Shown: positions 1-6,918 of the stretch, piece by piece
Layout: every line of letters starts with the position of its first letter
Numbering within the stretch: the first letter of the stretch is position 1
Assembly (NCBI GenBank): GCA_018399855.1
Contig: JAGYNX010000032.1
Span: 1-12,650, forward strand
Reading direction: 5' to 3'
Origin: Spirochaetota bacterium
GTDB lineage: Bacteria; Spirochaetota; UBA4802; UB4802
Length of the DNA: 12,650 bases
Position numbers and translations under genes: made by a program
The notes under the pieces: generated by a model
What the model was told of the DNA's origin: nothing
The model's database searches: none
Seen by the model: the letters and a program-made list of their open reading frames with translations, nothing else

Positions 1-132
1 TATTTATTTCAGCAATCCGTATATCCTGATGTAATCATTACGATTTTCTCAGCTGATTTTCCTTTACAAATCATGCTTGACCTTCCACATGATACTCATG
101 ATAGTTGCTTTCTATTAAACAGGCGGAGATGA
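1..132 (+). CDS. C-terminal end of an unidentified protein (5' end outside window)
   Basis: A reading frame is open from the first base of the window for 43 codons and stops at TGA 130-132; the other two plus frames are stopped within the first 35 bases. The stop overlaps the ATG at 129 as ATGA, the usual geometry of translationally coupled genes, so this is probably the tail of the gene preceding the DegT-family gene in one operon. The visible residues are mixed hydrophobic and charged and end in Asn-Arg-Arg-Arg. I recognise no family in so short a piece. It could be a chance open frame, but the ATGA junction argues otherwise. Confidence 0.5.
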   Translation, partial: YLFQQSVYPDVIITIFSADFPLQIMLDLPHDTHDSCFLLNRRR

Positions 133-137
133 TGAAA

Positions 138-1178
138 ATGGGAATTGTCGGAAGCAAACCAACCATAACCAGGAAAGAACTGGAAGGTGTACTTGATTGT
201 ATGATTCAGGATGAACTGACAACAGGTACAACAGTAAAAAAACTTGAAGCACATTGTGCGCAAATGACTGGTATGAAGTTCTGCCTTGCAACCAGTTCAC
301 ACACTGCGGCATATCATCTTGCTTTCAAAGCTCTTGATATTACATCCGGGGACGAGGTAATCATCCCATCATATTTTAATTCAGCTCCCCTGAGTGCGTT
401 GCAATTATGCGGCGCCAAACCTGTTCTCGTGGACATTGACGACGGGGCATTTTCACCATCTGCTGAACAGATTAGTGAACTGATATCAGAGCGCACCCGG
501 GCAGTGGTAGTAGGACATCTCTTCGGATTTCCACTTGATATGGAACTCTTTTCCCGGTTGAATATTCCGGTAATTGAAGATATATCACATATTTTCGGTA
601 AGGAGAAGGGTGAGGACGTCAACATTTTCAAGGGATCTATTCTTGTTTCTTCCTTCTCACCGGAAATGATGATTACTACTGGTAATGGCGGGATGGTTTT
701 TACTGGTAATTCACGATATTATTCACAGATAAGGGATTATCGCAATGGTGCTCCCTCTGCAGCCATTCCCGGTTTTGATTATGCCATGACAGACTTGCAG
801 GGAGCTATGGGAATAAGCCAGGTATTAAAAATAAAAAACTTCATTAAAAGAAGAAAGGATATCGCAAAAATATATTATGATGCCCTTCAAAAAACACCTC
901 ACCAGAGCATTTACAGTTTTAATGATGATTTCACATATCAATCATTCCCCATACTTTTTGATTCCATCCCCGAAAAGATCGAAAAATTCTGGAAAAAACA
1001 GAATATTCAGATTTTCAAGCCGGTACAGCCCGCGTTGCATGATTACTGCGAATTGAGAGGGCTTGATTACCCCAGAAGTGACAGGTTTTCCAAAAAGCTT
1101 TTCTCACTTCCCATTTATCCAACTCTGACACGAAAAGAAATAGAAAAAGTTGCCAGGGCATTATCAATGTTTGTATAA
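138..1178 (+). CDS. DegT/DnrJ/EryC1/StrS-family protein lacking the PLP lysine
   Basis: The 346-aa product has the length and motif order of sugar aminotransferases of this family: ELTTG near residue 26, an SSHTAA segment where the family usually has SSGTAA, VIIPSYF (compare VI.PS.TF), VIEDISHIFG with the pyridine-nitrogen Asp at residue 148, and SFSPEMMITTGNGG. The last aligns with the family's SFHPTKNITTGEGG, which places Met177 (codon 666-668) where the Schiff-base lysine should be. It therefore probably cannot form a normal internal aldimine and may have another chemistry or a non-catalytic role. I chose ATG 138 because GGCGGAG at 122-128 sits 9 bases upstream; ATG 129 and 132 are alternatives. 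It overlaps or abuts the upstream frame and is followed after 18 bases by a pterin synthase gene. Family call firm; function unknown. Confidence 0.85.
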   Translation: MGIVGSKPTITRKELEGVLDCMIQDELTTGTTVKKLEAHCAQMTGMKFCLATSSHTAAYHLAFKALDITSGDEVIIPSYFNSAPLSALQLCGAKPVLVDIDDGAFSPSAEQISELISERTRAVVVGHLFGFPLDMELFSRLNIPVIEDISHIFGKEKGEDVNIFKGSILVSSFSPEMMITTGNGGMVFTGNSRYYSQIRDYRNGAPSAAIPGFDYAMTDLQGAMGISQVLKIKNFIKRRKDIAKIYYDALQKTPHQSIYSFNDDFTYQSFPILFDSIPEKIEKFWKKQNIQIFKPVQPALHDYCELRGLDYPRSDRFSKKLFSLPIYPTLTRKEIEKVARALSMFV

Positions 1179-1183
1179 TTATA

Positions 1184-1190
1184 GAAGAGG
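1184..1190 (+). promoter_or_regulatory. Ribosome binding site of the pterin synthase gene
   Basis: GAAGAGG lies 6 bases before ATG 1197, supporting that start and showing that the gene has its own initiation site just after the stop of the DegT-family gene. Confidence 0.6.
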
Positions 1191-1196
1191 TAAACA

Positions 1197-1580
1197 ATGT
1201 ACATTCTTACTGTTGAAGATTCTTTTGCCGCTGCACATCAATTACACGGCTATAAGGGGAAATGTGAGAATCTTCATGGACATAACTGGAAAATTGAGCT
1301 GGAAGTGGCCGGACACGTACTTAATGATATAGGACTGTTGATTGATTTTCATGATCTTAAGGATATCTTAAAATCTGTTCTGGCTGATCTTGATCATGTA
1401 AATCTTAATGAAACCGAATTATTTTCCACTATAAACCCCAGCTCAGAAAACATAGCACAACACATCTCAACCGATGTTCAGAAGAGAATATCTGAAGGTG
1501 ATTTTGGGGAAGATATACATGTTCGAGCAGTAACCGTATGGGAATCAGGTACATCAAGATGTACGTATATCCCGAAATGA
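1197..1580 (+). CDS. queD: QueD/6-pyruvoyl-tetrahydropterin synthase family enzyme
   Basis: The 127-aa protein matches the T-fold pterin synthases, which act on 7,8-dihydroneopterin triphosphate. QueD-type members make 6-carboxytetrahydropterin, the precursor of queuosine and other deazapurines; PTPS-type members make 6-pyruvoyltetrahydropterin. Zinc ligands His14, His27 and His29 are present (AAHQL and HGHNW). Cys23 is in the Cys-x3-His-Gly-His arrangement typical of QueD, the Asp66-His67 pair lies in LDHVNLN, NPSSENIA spans about 80-87, and the substrate-binding Glu116 is in VWESGTS. All catalytic residues seem intact. No queC or queE is visible; the partner is the lysine-less DegT homologue, so the product may feed something other than queuosine. 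The exact product (QueD, PTPS or a diverged member) cannot be settled from sequence alone. Confidence 0.9.
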   Translation: MYILTVEDSFAAAHQLHGYKGKCENLHGHNWKIELEVAGHVLNDIGLLIDFHDLKDILKSVLADLDHVNLNETELFSTINPSSENIAQHISTDVQKRISEGDFGEDIHVRAVTVWESGTSRCTYIPK

Positions 1581-1590
1581 TGTATGGTAA

Positions 1591-1613
1591 CATAAATTTT
1601 TTTTAAATTTATG
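1591..1613 (+). terminator. AT-rich hairpin after queD, possible weak terminator
   Basis: A perfect 9-bp inverted repeat (CATAAATTT / AAATTTATG) around a 5-T loop lies 10 bases after the queD stop and is followed by CTTGATTTTTTC. The stem has only one G-C pair, so it would be a weak intrinsic terminator. It may instead be an AT-rich promoter-proximal element of the lipoprotein gene. Confidence 0.35.
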
Positions 1614-1663
1614 CTTGATTTTTTCTTCCAAGAATGTTCTTTTTTAAAAAACTTTTAAATAAA

Positions 1664-1669
1664 GAGGGG
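1664..1669 (+). promoter_or_regulatory. Strong ribosome binding site deciding the lipoprotein start
   Basis: GAGGGG lies 9 bases before ATG 1679. It fixes the start there rather than at the upstream in-frame ATG 1634, which has no such site and would place charged residues before the signal peptide. Confidence 0.7.
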
Positions 1670-1678
1670 TTACATCAT

Positions 1679-1864
1679 ATGAAGAGAAATATTCTTATGC
1701 TGATCTTTGCTGCAATTTTTGCTTTTACAGTAAGCTTCACTTTTTCAGGCTGTAAGCAGGAGGCCAAGGCTCCTGAAGATGCTACAGTAGAAGAGCAGGC
1801 AGATGAAGCAGCTGCTCCTGCAGAAGAAGCAAAAGAAGAAGCGAAAGAAGAAGCTGCTGAATAA
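1679..1864 (+). CDS. Small Ala/Glu/Lys-rich lipoprotein
   Basis: The product is 61 aa. Residues 1-24 form a signal peptide: Lys-Arg near the N-terminus, a hydrophobic core at 5-22, then FSGC with the probable lipidated Cys25. Phe at the -3 position is unusual for a lipobox but tolerated in some phyla. The mature part, about 37 residues, is almost entirely Ala, Glu and Lys, with an AEEAKEEAKEEAAE-like pattern at the end, and is probably extended or helical on the membrane surface. Strong ribosome binding site, own terminator and no close neighbour suggest an abundant single-gene transcript. I see no enzyme domain. Murein-lipoprotein-like anchoring is conceivable, but there is no terminal Lys as in Lpp. 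Confidence 0.7.
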   Translation: MKRNILMLIFAAIFAFTVSFTFSGCKQEAKAPEDATVEEQADEAAAPAEEAKEEAKEEAAE

Positions 1865-1889
1865 TAACCGGGTATCGGCTATAATCAGC

Positions 1890-1922
1890 AAAAAAGAGGG
1901 TATATAATATACCCTCTTTTTT
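1890..1922 (+). terminator. Rho-independent terminator, possibly bidirectional
   Basis: A 15-bp perfect stem (A-tract, GAGGG, TATA paired with TATA, CCCTC, T-tract) closes on a 3-base loop and ends in a run of six T. It begins 25 bases after the lipoprotein stop. Because the left arm begins with six A, it would also terminate transcription from the minus strand, for instance read-through from glgC. Confidence 0.85.
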
Positions 1923-1927
1923 ATTGA

Positions 1928-1956
1928 TTGACACTATACAGTTACAACAGTAACAT
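1928..1956 (+). promoter_or_regulatory. Sigma-70-type promoter for the 135-aa unknown gene
   Basis: TTGACA (1928-1933) is a perfect -35 box, separated by exactly 17 bases from TAACAT (1951-1956), a 4/6 match to the -10 box. It lies directly after the terminator, giving a predicted start near 1963 and a leader of about 37 bases before ATG 2000. Confidence 0.5.
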
Positions 1957-1999
1957 ACTAAAAATTTATCTTAAAAAAAATAGAAAATGGTTTTCCCTG

Positions 2000-2407
2000 A
2001 TGCCAGAAGAACAAAACAATATTCCTCCCAGCAGCGAAACCGGTTCAAGTGCAGAACCCAATCGCATGATTGTTGCAGAAGAAGCGGTTTCCCTGCTTTC
2101 TTCTGATAATATTACCGTGGCAACGAATAAATACAAGAGTGATACTCCCGAGAAAGAGATCGCACTTGAATTTGCCAATTCACATTACCAGTTTATGCAG
2201 GAACTGGTAAAGAACGATCTTGGCCGTAAAATTGGCAGGTCTGATTTCGAGATCAAGGATCTCGTATCACATGTGAATGTAATGATGAAGAACAAAGACG
2301 AATATATTTTCACCACGATGGTTATTCATTCTCCAGTGCACTACCACCTGATTCAAGAGAATATATTAAAACAAAAAGTTAATGGAGAACACAAGGAAGA
2401 AAAATAA
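2000..2407 (+). CDS. Hypothetical protein, 135 aa
   Basis: I do not recognise this protein. Residues 1-25 are polar and Pro/Ser/Glu-rich, probably disordered. Residues 50-125 look like a folded domain with a helix around 52-75 (EKEIALEFANSHYQFMQELV), a charged middle, and a hydrophobic strand near 102-110 followed by His-rich SPVHYHLIQ. There is no signal peptide or membrane segment, so it is probably cytoplasmic. Frame is open upstream to a TTG at 1928, but that TTG is the -35 box, so I start at ATG 2000. No clear Shine-Dalgarno sequence is visible. The gene converges on glgC with 10 bases between stop codons. Confidence 0.7.
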   Translation: MPEEQNNIPPSSETGSSAEPNRMIVAEEAVSLLSSDNITVATNKYKSDTPEKEIALEFANSHYQFMQELVKNDLGRKIGRSDFEIKDLVSHVNVMMKNKDEYIFTTMVIHSPVHYHLIQENILKQKVNGEHKEEK

Positions 2408-2417
2408 TTTACCTTAT

Positions 2418-3635
2418 TTATTGAAGCAATCCTTTCGGCACAACTACAATTCCTTCTGGTGTAACAGCAAATCGCTGCCGATCTTTTTCAAGGTCAAAAC
2501 CGATTTCTTCGTTTTCTGATATAATGTTATACTTATCAATAATTGCGTTTTGTATTCGCGTGTGTCTTCCTACCCTGCATCCATGCAGAATAATCGATTT
2601 TCGTATCTCAGAATAACTGTTGACTTTCACACCTGGTGATATAACCGAATCTTCCACAAGGCTGCCACTGATGATAGCCCCATTTGATATAATAGAATTT
2701 ACAGCTAATCCTCTCCGTCCTTCCTGGTTAAACACCATTTTAGCCGGGGGCCATTGTTCCATATATGTACGTATAGGCCATTCCTTATCATAGAGGTTCA
2801 ACTCTGGCGAAATCGCCACAAGGTCATGGTGTGTTTCAAAATAAGAAGATATAGTTCCTATATCCTTCCAATAAGGATGGGATTTCGCATTATGCACATA
2901 ATCATATGCATATACTTTTTCATCAGCGTATACCCTGGGAATTATATCTTTACCAAAATCCCTGCTACTATCCATTTTATGATCCTCGGAAAGATATTGC
3001 ACAAGTTTACTTGTAGTAAACACATAAATTCCCATCGAGACATAAGAAGTATCATTTTTCCCCGGCACAACTGCCGGGTTACCGGGTTTCTCCTGGAAGC
3101 CTGTCACCTGTAAATCAGCATTTGTCTGCAAAACACCAAACCGCTTCGCTTCTTCCACAGGTGTCTCGATAGCTGCTATTGTCATATCCGCACCTTTATT
3201 GATGTGATATTCAATAAGCTTTTTATAATCCATTTTATACACATGATCCCCTGAAAGAACTACGATATATTCAGGTTTCTCATGTTCAATTATGTAGATA
3301 TTTTGAAATATTGCATCGGCTGTACCCAGGTACCAGTTCGAATCAAAACGCTGTTGTGGAGGAACCACGTCAATAAAATGTCCTGACTCACGCCTGTATA
3401 GGTTCCACGCGGTTTTTATGTGTCGGTCAAGTGATAATGATTTATACTGGGTCAGTACTATTATACGTCGCAAGTCAGAATTGAGGCAGTTACTTAGCGA
3501 AAAATCAATAATCCTGTATATCCCACCGAAGTGCACGGCGGGCTTGGAGCGGTCTTTTGTTAATGGATACAGCCTTTCTCCCTGCCCACCTGCCAGCACG
3601 AATACCAGTGTCTTTTTTAGAAAATCATCAGCCAT
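2418..3635 (-). CDS. glgC: Glucose-1-phosphate adenylyltransferase (ADP-glucose pyrophosphorylase)
   Basis: This 405-aa enzyme converts ATP and glucose-1-phosphate to ADP-glucose and pyrophosphate, the committed step of bacterial glycogen synthesis. Visible marks are the nucleotide loop LAGGQGERLYPLT (14-26) followed by RSKPAVHFGG (29-38), WYLGTADAI (101-109), catalytic SGDHVYKMDY with Asp130, FQEKP with the glucose-1-phosphate-binding Lys183, and a C-terminal left-handed beta-helix with hexapeptide-like repeats at about 312-372. Length is slightly under the roughly 430 residues of E. coli GlgC. The start ATG shares its A with the stop of the receiver gene upstream (TAATG on the minus strand), so translation is probably coupled. 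No glgA, glgB or glgP is in the window. Confidence 0.96.
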   Translation of the reverse strand: MADDFLKKTLVFVLAGGQGERLYPLTKDRSKPAVHFGGIYRIIDFSLSNCLNSDLRRIIVLTQYKSLSLDRHIKTAWNLYRRESGHFIDVVPPQQRFDSNWYLGTADAIFQNIYIIEHEKPEYIVVLSGDHVYKMDYKKLIEYHINKGADMTIAAIETPVEEAKRFGVLQTNADLQVTGFQEKPGNPAVVPGKNDTSYVSMGIYVFTTSKLVQYLSEDHKMDSSRDFGKDIIPRVYADEKVYAYDYVHNAKSHPYWKDIGTISSYFETHHDLVAISPELNLYDKEWPIRTYMEQWPPAKMVFNQEGRRGLAVNSIISNGAIISGSLVEDSVISPGVKVNSYSEIRKSIILHGCRVGRHTRIQNAIIDKYNIISENEEIGFDLEKDRQRFAVTPEGIVVVPKGLLQ

Positions 3636-3997
3636 TATTGATTGCGTGTGGTCAACAATTCACTAATCTTTTCTTTCAACTCGTCGAGATTTGATGATTT
3701 TGTAATATATGCATCAGCTGTCCATGTCATGAAGTTACTTTTATAGTTTGAGTATGCCGTATAGATTATAATTGGTATCTTTTTATCCCGGGAAAGGATT
3801 TTTCCAAGAGCTTCTATGCCATCCATTTCTGGCATCCGTATATCAAGTATAACCAGATCATATTTATTATCTTTTACCATGTCTACTGCTTCCTTTCCAT
3901 TAGAAGCCTGATCTACTTCATACCCATCTTCCTGCAATTCCATAGCATACAGTTCGCGCTGATGTTGTTCGTCTTCAACTATCAGGATTTTACTCAT
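3635..3997 (-). CDS. Stand-alone response regulator receiver protein
   Basis: The 120-aa protein is a CheY-like receiver with no output domain. It shows the acidic pocket in VEDE (Glu8, Asp9), phosphoacceptor Asp52 in LVILDIRMPEMDG, switch Thr80 in IIYTAYS, and Lys100 in ITKSSN (the family usually has KP; here KS). I start at ATG 3997 because GGAGGTG at 4001-4007 is a near-perfect ribosome binding site; ATG 4009 overlaps that site. It follows the histidine kinase, the likely phosphodonor, and is joined to glgC by a one-base overlap. Lacking a DNA-binding domain, it may act by protein contact or in a phosphorelay. Confidence 0.93.
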   Translation of the reverse strand: MSKILIVEDEQHQRELYAMELQEDGYEVDQASNGKEAVDMVKDNKYDLVILDIRMPEMDGIEALGKILSRDKKIPIIIYTAYSNYKSNFMTWTADAYITKSSNLDELKEKISELLTTRNQ

Positions 3998-4000
3998 CGC

Positions 4001-4007
4001 CACCTCC
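4001..4007 (-). promoter_or_regulatory. Strong Shine-Dalgarno of the receiver gene
   Basis: On the minus strand the bases read GGAGGTG, ending 3 bases before ATG 3997. This decides the start of the receiver gene against the in-frame ATG at 4009. Confidence 0.75.
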
Positions 4008-4022
4008 ATTACTGATTAATAA

Positions 4023-4052
4023 AGTATACAACTAATCCACTGCTGATTTCAA
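4023..4052 (-). promoter_or_regulatory. Internal promoter candidate for receiver-glgC
   Basis: On the minus strand TTGAAA (4052-4047; 5/6 match to -35) and TATACT (4028-4023; 5/6 match to -10) are separated by 18 bases. Transcription would start near 4016, just upstream of the Shine-Dalgarno. It lies in the 66-base gap between kinase and receiver, so receiver and glgC could be expressed without the kinase. Confidence 0.5.
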
Positions 4053-4075
4053 ATACATTTTACATACTTTTTGAA

Positions 4076-6124
4076 TCACCCGGGTAAGGGAAGTGAAATT
4101 TGCACCTCGGCACCATTTTCCCTGTTTGTTGCAGTAATTTCTCCACCATGATCCATAATAATTTTTTTTACGATTGCCAGACCAAGACCAACCCCTGTTA
4201 CCTTTGTACTGAAAAATGGATCAAAGACTTTTTCTATATCATCCTGTTCGAAACCAGGTCCCGTATCCCGGACAATTATTACAACTTTTTTGTTTCTCAT
4301 TACGGTTTCCACATAAATCTTACCATGAGATGCTGTGGCGTCAATAGAATTCTGTAGAAGGTTAAGCATAACCTGCTTCATCTGGTTAAAATCAGACTTT
4401 ACAAGTGGTATGTCATCTCCCAGCTGCAGGTCTATTTCAACCCTTCTTTCCTGGAATAGATTTCTCAGAAGGTTAACCGTGTCCTCAATAACTTCGTTTA
4501 TATTATTAAATTTAAGTATGAATGGCGACGACCTGGTAAAATCCATAACATTGGATAGAATTTTTTCAAGCCTGTCAGCTTCGTTTATTATAACATTTGC
4601 CGCCTTGTGTACCTGGGCCCCTTTTGGAATTTCAGAATCTGTTTGCTGTATGATCCGCCTGGCATATCCCCCCATGGTAACAAGCGGATTTCTGATTTCA
4701 TGGGCAATATGTGACGCGATCCGTCCAACCGCTGCCAGCTTTTCAGACTCCACAATGGCCTCCTGCCTGTGCTGTATCTTGTCCATTTCATCCTGTACCA
4801 TTTCCAGGTTATTATAACTTTCAATTGAAAGTGCAGCCTGGTAGGCAAATATTGAAAGAAGATCAACACTGTCTACTCCAACTGGGATCTGGTTGAATTT
4901 GTTATCCGCCACGATAACTCCAATCGTTCTGTTTCCGGCAACCAGCGGGACAATGACAAATTCATTCACATCGATGAATTTCTTAATATTCTCATCCACC
5001 CGGCTATCGATAGACGCGTCATGAATGTGTATACTGGTTGCAGTATTCAGTACCCGTACAAGAAGATTGTCCTCTTTAAGATCAAAACTCGCTGTCTGAA
5101 CTTTCTTAAGAAGCTCCTGTCCCTTGCCCTCGGCTGTATCTTCAATAGCCACATTATTGTTCTCTTCTCTTTCAGACGCTACAGAATTCCATATCTTTAT
5201 TGCTTCTTCTATAGTATCCGGTCCCACTGCCATTCTACCTGACAGTATGTGTCTCTTCTCATCCTTTAAAAAAAGCATAGCCCTGTTGAAACCAAGCCCG
5301 GTACCAGAGGTAACCCCGGTAAGAATTGTGTGCAGTACATGATCAAGCCTGTCATCATGCTGAATAGACTCGGATATCTGACTTATCAGGGAAATCTGGT
5401 AGTCTTTTCGACACCTGTTGGTTATATCATCCATGACAAGCACAATCTGGTTCTCGCCTTTTACTGTTATGTATGAAATTTTGATATCAGCAATTATTGA
5501 TATCCGTTCATTTGACAGAAGATGTGTTTTCTCAAGAACTACCGAGCTTCCATTCCTTTTTACCTGTTGAATTGATTCTTTAATTCTACCCGTAACGAAA
5601 TAAAAGATGTCATCAATCTTTTTCCCTGCTATATATTCCAAACTTATCTGAAATTTTTTACAAAACACTTCATTGGCGAAAATAATCTCTTCCCTTTCAT
5701 TCAGCACAAGAAAATATGAATTGAGTGACAATACAATACTATCGTATAATTCACGAAGCTTCTCTATCTCCCCCTGTTGAGATGATATAATGTTATCAAA
5801 ATGCGTACCCACTATGACAAGATCACGATGTATGTCGGCAAGAGCGTCATCTCCCCTGGGTTGCTCTGTCCGCAACTTGTACTTTCCCTTCTTAAAGGCA
5901 TTTATTAATGTACGGATATCAATTATTCTTGATGTGTAAAGCTTTCGAATAAGGTTGTTTATGAATATTGTCCGAATAATCATCAATGCGATCAACAGGC
6001 CTATAACAATGAACAACGCCTGCTGATACTGATTAAACATTCCAACAAAGGCAAATACCGCAAGTACAAGTAACAGCACATCCGGGATATACATGAGCAA
6101 TTGTATCTGTATATTTCGTTTCAT
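4076..6124 (-). CDS. Membrane-anchored PAS-GAF sensor histidine kinase
   Basis: The 682-aa protein starts with two hydrophobic helices (about 13-30 and 36-54) joined by only a few residues, leaving no extracellytoplasmic sensor domain. A charged linker is followed by a PAS-like domain (about 125-235), a GAF-like domain (about 255-435) and a short coiled linker (438-462). The HisKA H-box SHIAHEIRNP has phosphoacceptor His475. The ATPase has an N-box with Asn592 in LLQNSIDA, a G1 box DTGPG (620-624), an F-box FDPFF (634-638) and a G2 box GVGLGLA (644-650). All catalytic boxes are intact. Signals are therefore probably sensed inside the cell by PAS and GAF. It starts 10 bases after the 229-aa gene with no clear ribosome site, suggesting coupling, and is followed by its likely partner receiver. 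Confidence 0.93.
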   Translation of the reverse strand: MKRNIQIQLLMYIPDVLLLVLAVFAFVGMFNQYQQALFIVIGLLIALMIIRTIFINNLIRKLYTSRIIDIRTLINAFKKGKYKLRTEQPRGDDALADIHRDLVIVGTHFDNIISSQQGEIEKLRELYDSIVLSLNSYFLVLNEREEIIFANEVFCKKFQISLEYIAGKKIDDIFYFVTGRIKESIQQVKRNGSSVVLEKTHLLSNERISIIADIKISYITVKGENQIVLVMDDITNRCRKDYQISLISQISESIQHDDRLDHVLHTILTGVTSGTGLGFNRAMLFLKDEKRHILSGRMAVGPDTIEEAIKIWNSVASEREENNNVAIEDTAEGKGQELLKKVQTASFDLKEDNLLVRVLNTATSIHIHDASIDSRVDENIKKFIDVNEFVIVPLVAGNRTIGVIVADNKFNQIPVGVDSVDLLSIFAYQAALSIESYNNLEMVQDEMDKIQHRQEAIVESEKLAAVGRIASHIAHEIRNPLVTMGGYARRIIQQTDSEIPKGAQVHKAANVIINEADRLEKILSNVMDFTRSSPFILKFNNINEVIEDTVNLLRNLFQERRVEIDLQLGDDIPLVKSDFNQMKQVMLNLLQNSIDATASHGKIYVETVMRNKKVVIIVRDTGPGFEQDDIEKVFDPFFSTKVTGVGLGLAIVKKIIMDHGGEITATNRENGAEVQISLPLPG

Positions 6125-6134
6125 TATTACTTAA

Positions 6135-6824
6135 TCAGATCTCTTCCATAAAATATGGCTTAGTGTATTCATGAATAACTTTAAGAACGAATTTATGCCA
6201 GGCTTTCCCATCTTCTGTATCAAGCATAAACTGTGGTACACCTTTAATAAACGACCTGGGTTTCAACTCCGAGTGCAGCACATCTAAATAGCGTATATAC
6301 GGGTCATGTCTTTTGAGTTCATTGTACATATTAACTTCCTGTCCGATATTCTTAACTGGTATATATCCCACGATAATAAGTTTTGGGGACAGACCTTTCT
6401 GGAAAAGGGCAAATAATTCATAAAAACTCTGCACAATATCGATAAACGGTTTATAAATTCCACCACCAATATTCATCACCTGGTTTATAAGTGATTTTGA
6501 GAAATCTCTACCGTATTCCGCTTCAGTATTAGTAATAATAGCAATCCCTTCATCTGAGCTGAATACCTTAAATTCCGTATTCCTGTCAAAAGAACGCTGA
6601 AACTGTTTTACCACGGAAATGTCTATATCCTTCGCCTTCTCCACAATAATGTTACCATGCCCATCGACCACGTTCTCCCTTGAAACTACAAATCTTCTTC
6701 TGTTGGAATGCTTGTTCATTAACCTGAAAGAACGAACCATATCATCAAGCCTGTCTGCCTCAGCTATGCCAACCTTCAGAATATTTTCCTGTTTTGGGCT
6801 GTTATCTTCCATTCTTAGTTGCAA
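6135..6824 (-). CDS. Hypothetical protein, 229 aa, first gene of the kinase cluster
   Basis: I do not recognise this protein. It has no signal peptide or clear membrane segment. Residues 1-60 are charged with an Arg-rich patch (NRRRF near 41-45); the middle is mixed strand and helix, with a Gly-rich turn (NIGGGIYKPF) around 117-126 and a hydrophobic strand KLIIVGYIP near 146-154; the C-terminus is helical and ends KPYFMEEI. I give the TTG start at 6824 because minus-strand AAGGA (6835-6831) sits 6 bases upstream; ATG 6812 is the alternative. Its place 10 bases before the kinase suggests a role in the same signalling pathway, such as a ligand-binding accessory, but that is inference. Confidence 0.75.
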   Translation of the reverse strand: MQLRMEDNSPKQENILKVGIAEADRLDDMVRSFRLMNKHSNRRRFVVSRENVVDGHGNIIVEKAKDIDISVVKQFQRSFDRNTEFKVFSSDEGIAIITNTEAEYGRDFSKSLINQVMNIGGGIYKPFIDIVQSFYELFALFQKGLSPKLIIVGYIPVKNIGQEVNMYNELKRHDPYIRYLDVLHSELKPRSFIKGVPQFMLDTEDGKAWHKFVLKVIHEYTKPYFMEEI

Positions 6825-6835
6825 CCATTATCCTT

Positions 6836-6878
6836 ACTATACATTTTCTGATTTATACTTCAATAATAAAAACTACAA
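6836..6878 (-). promoter_or_regulatory. Candidate promoter of the kinase cluster
   Basis: Two overlapping candidates are seen on the minus strand: TTGAAG (6863-6858) with TATAGT (6841-6836) at 16 bases, and TTGTAG (6878-6873) with TATAAA (6857-6852) at 15 bases. The first would start RNA at about 6829, beyond the AAGGA ribosome site of TTG 6824, and would favour ATG 6812; the second would include it. I cannot choose between them. Confidence 0.3.
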
Positions 6879-6918
6879 TATACTTATATATTCTTTTGAT
6901 ATTTTTCATCTAACCCTG

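Noticed and set aside
105..137. TTG start at 105 for the DegT-family gene
   Set aside because: The GGCGGAG site at 122-128 points to ATG 138, and the upstream frame ends at 132; 105 would lie within the previous gene with no ribosome site.
1928..1999. N-terminal extension of the 135-aa protein from TTG 1928
   Set aside because: That TTG is the first part of a TTGACA -35 box and the extension has a Lys/Tyr-rich composition typical of untranslated AT-rich DNA.
2754..3113. 119-codon open frame on the plus strand inside glgC
   Set aside because: It is antisense to strongly conserved glgC codons and has no supporting start signals.
4335..4817. 160-codon open frame on the plus strand inside the kinase gene
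   Set aside because: It is fully antisense to the conserved HisKA/HATPase coding region and its Ser/Cys/Ile-rich product looks like a shadow.
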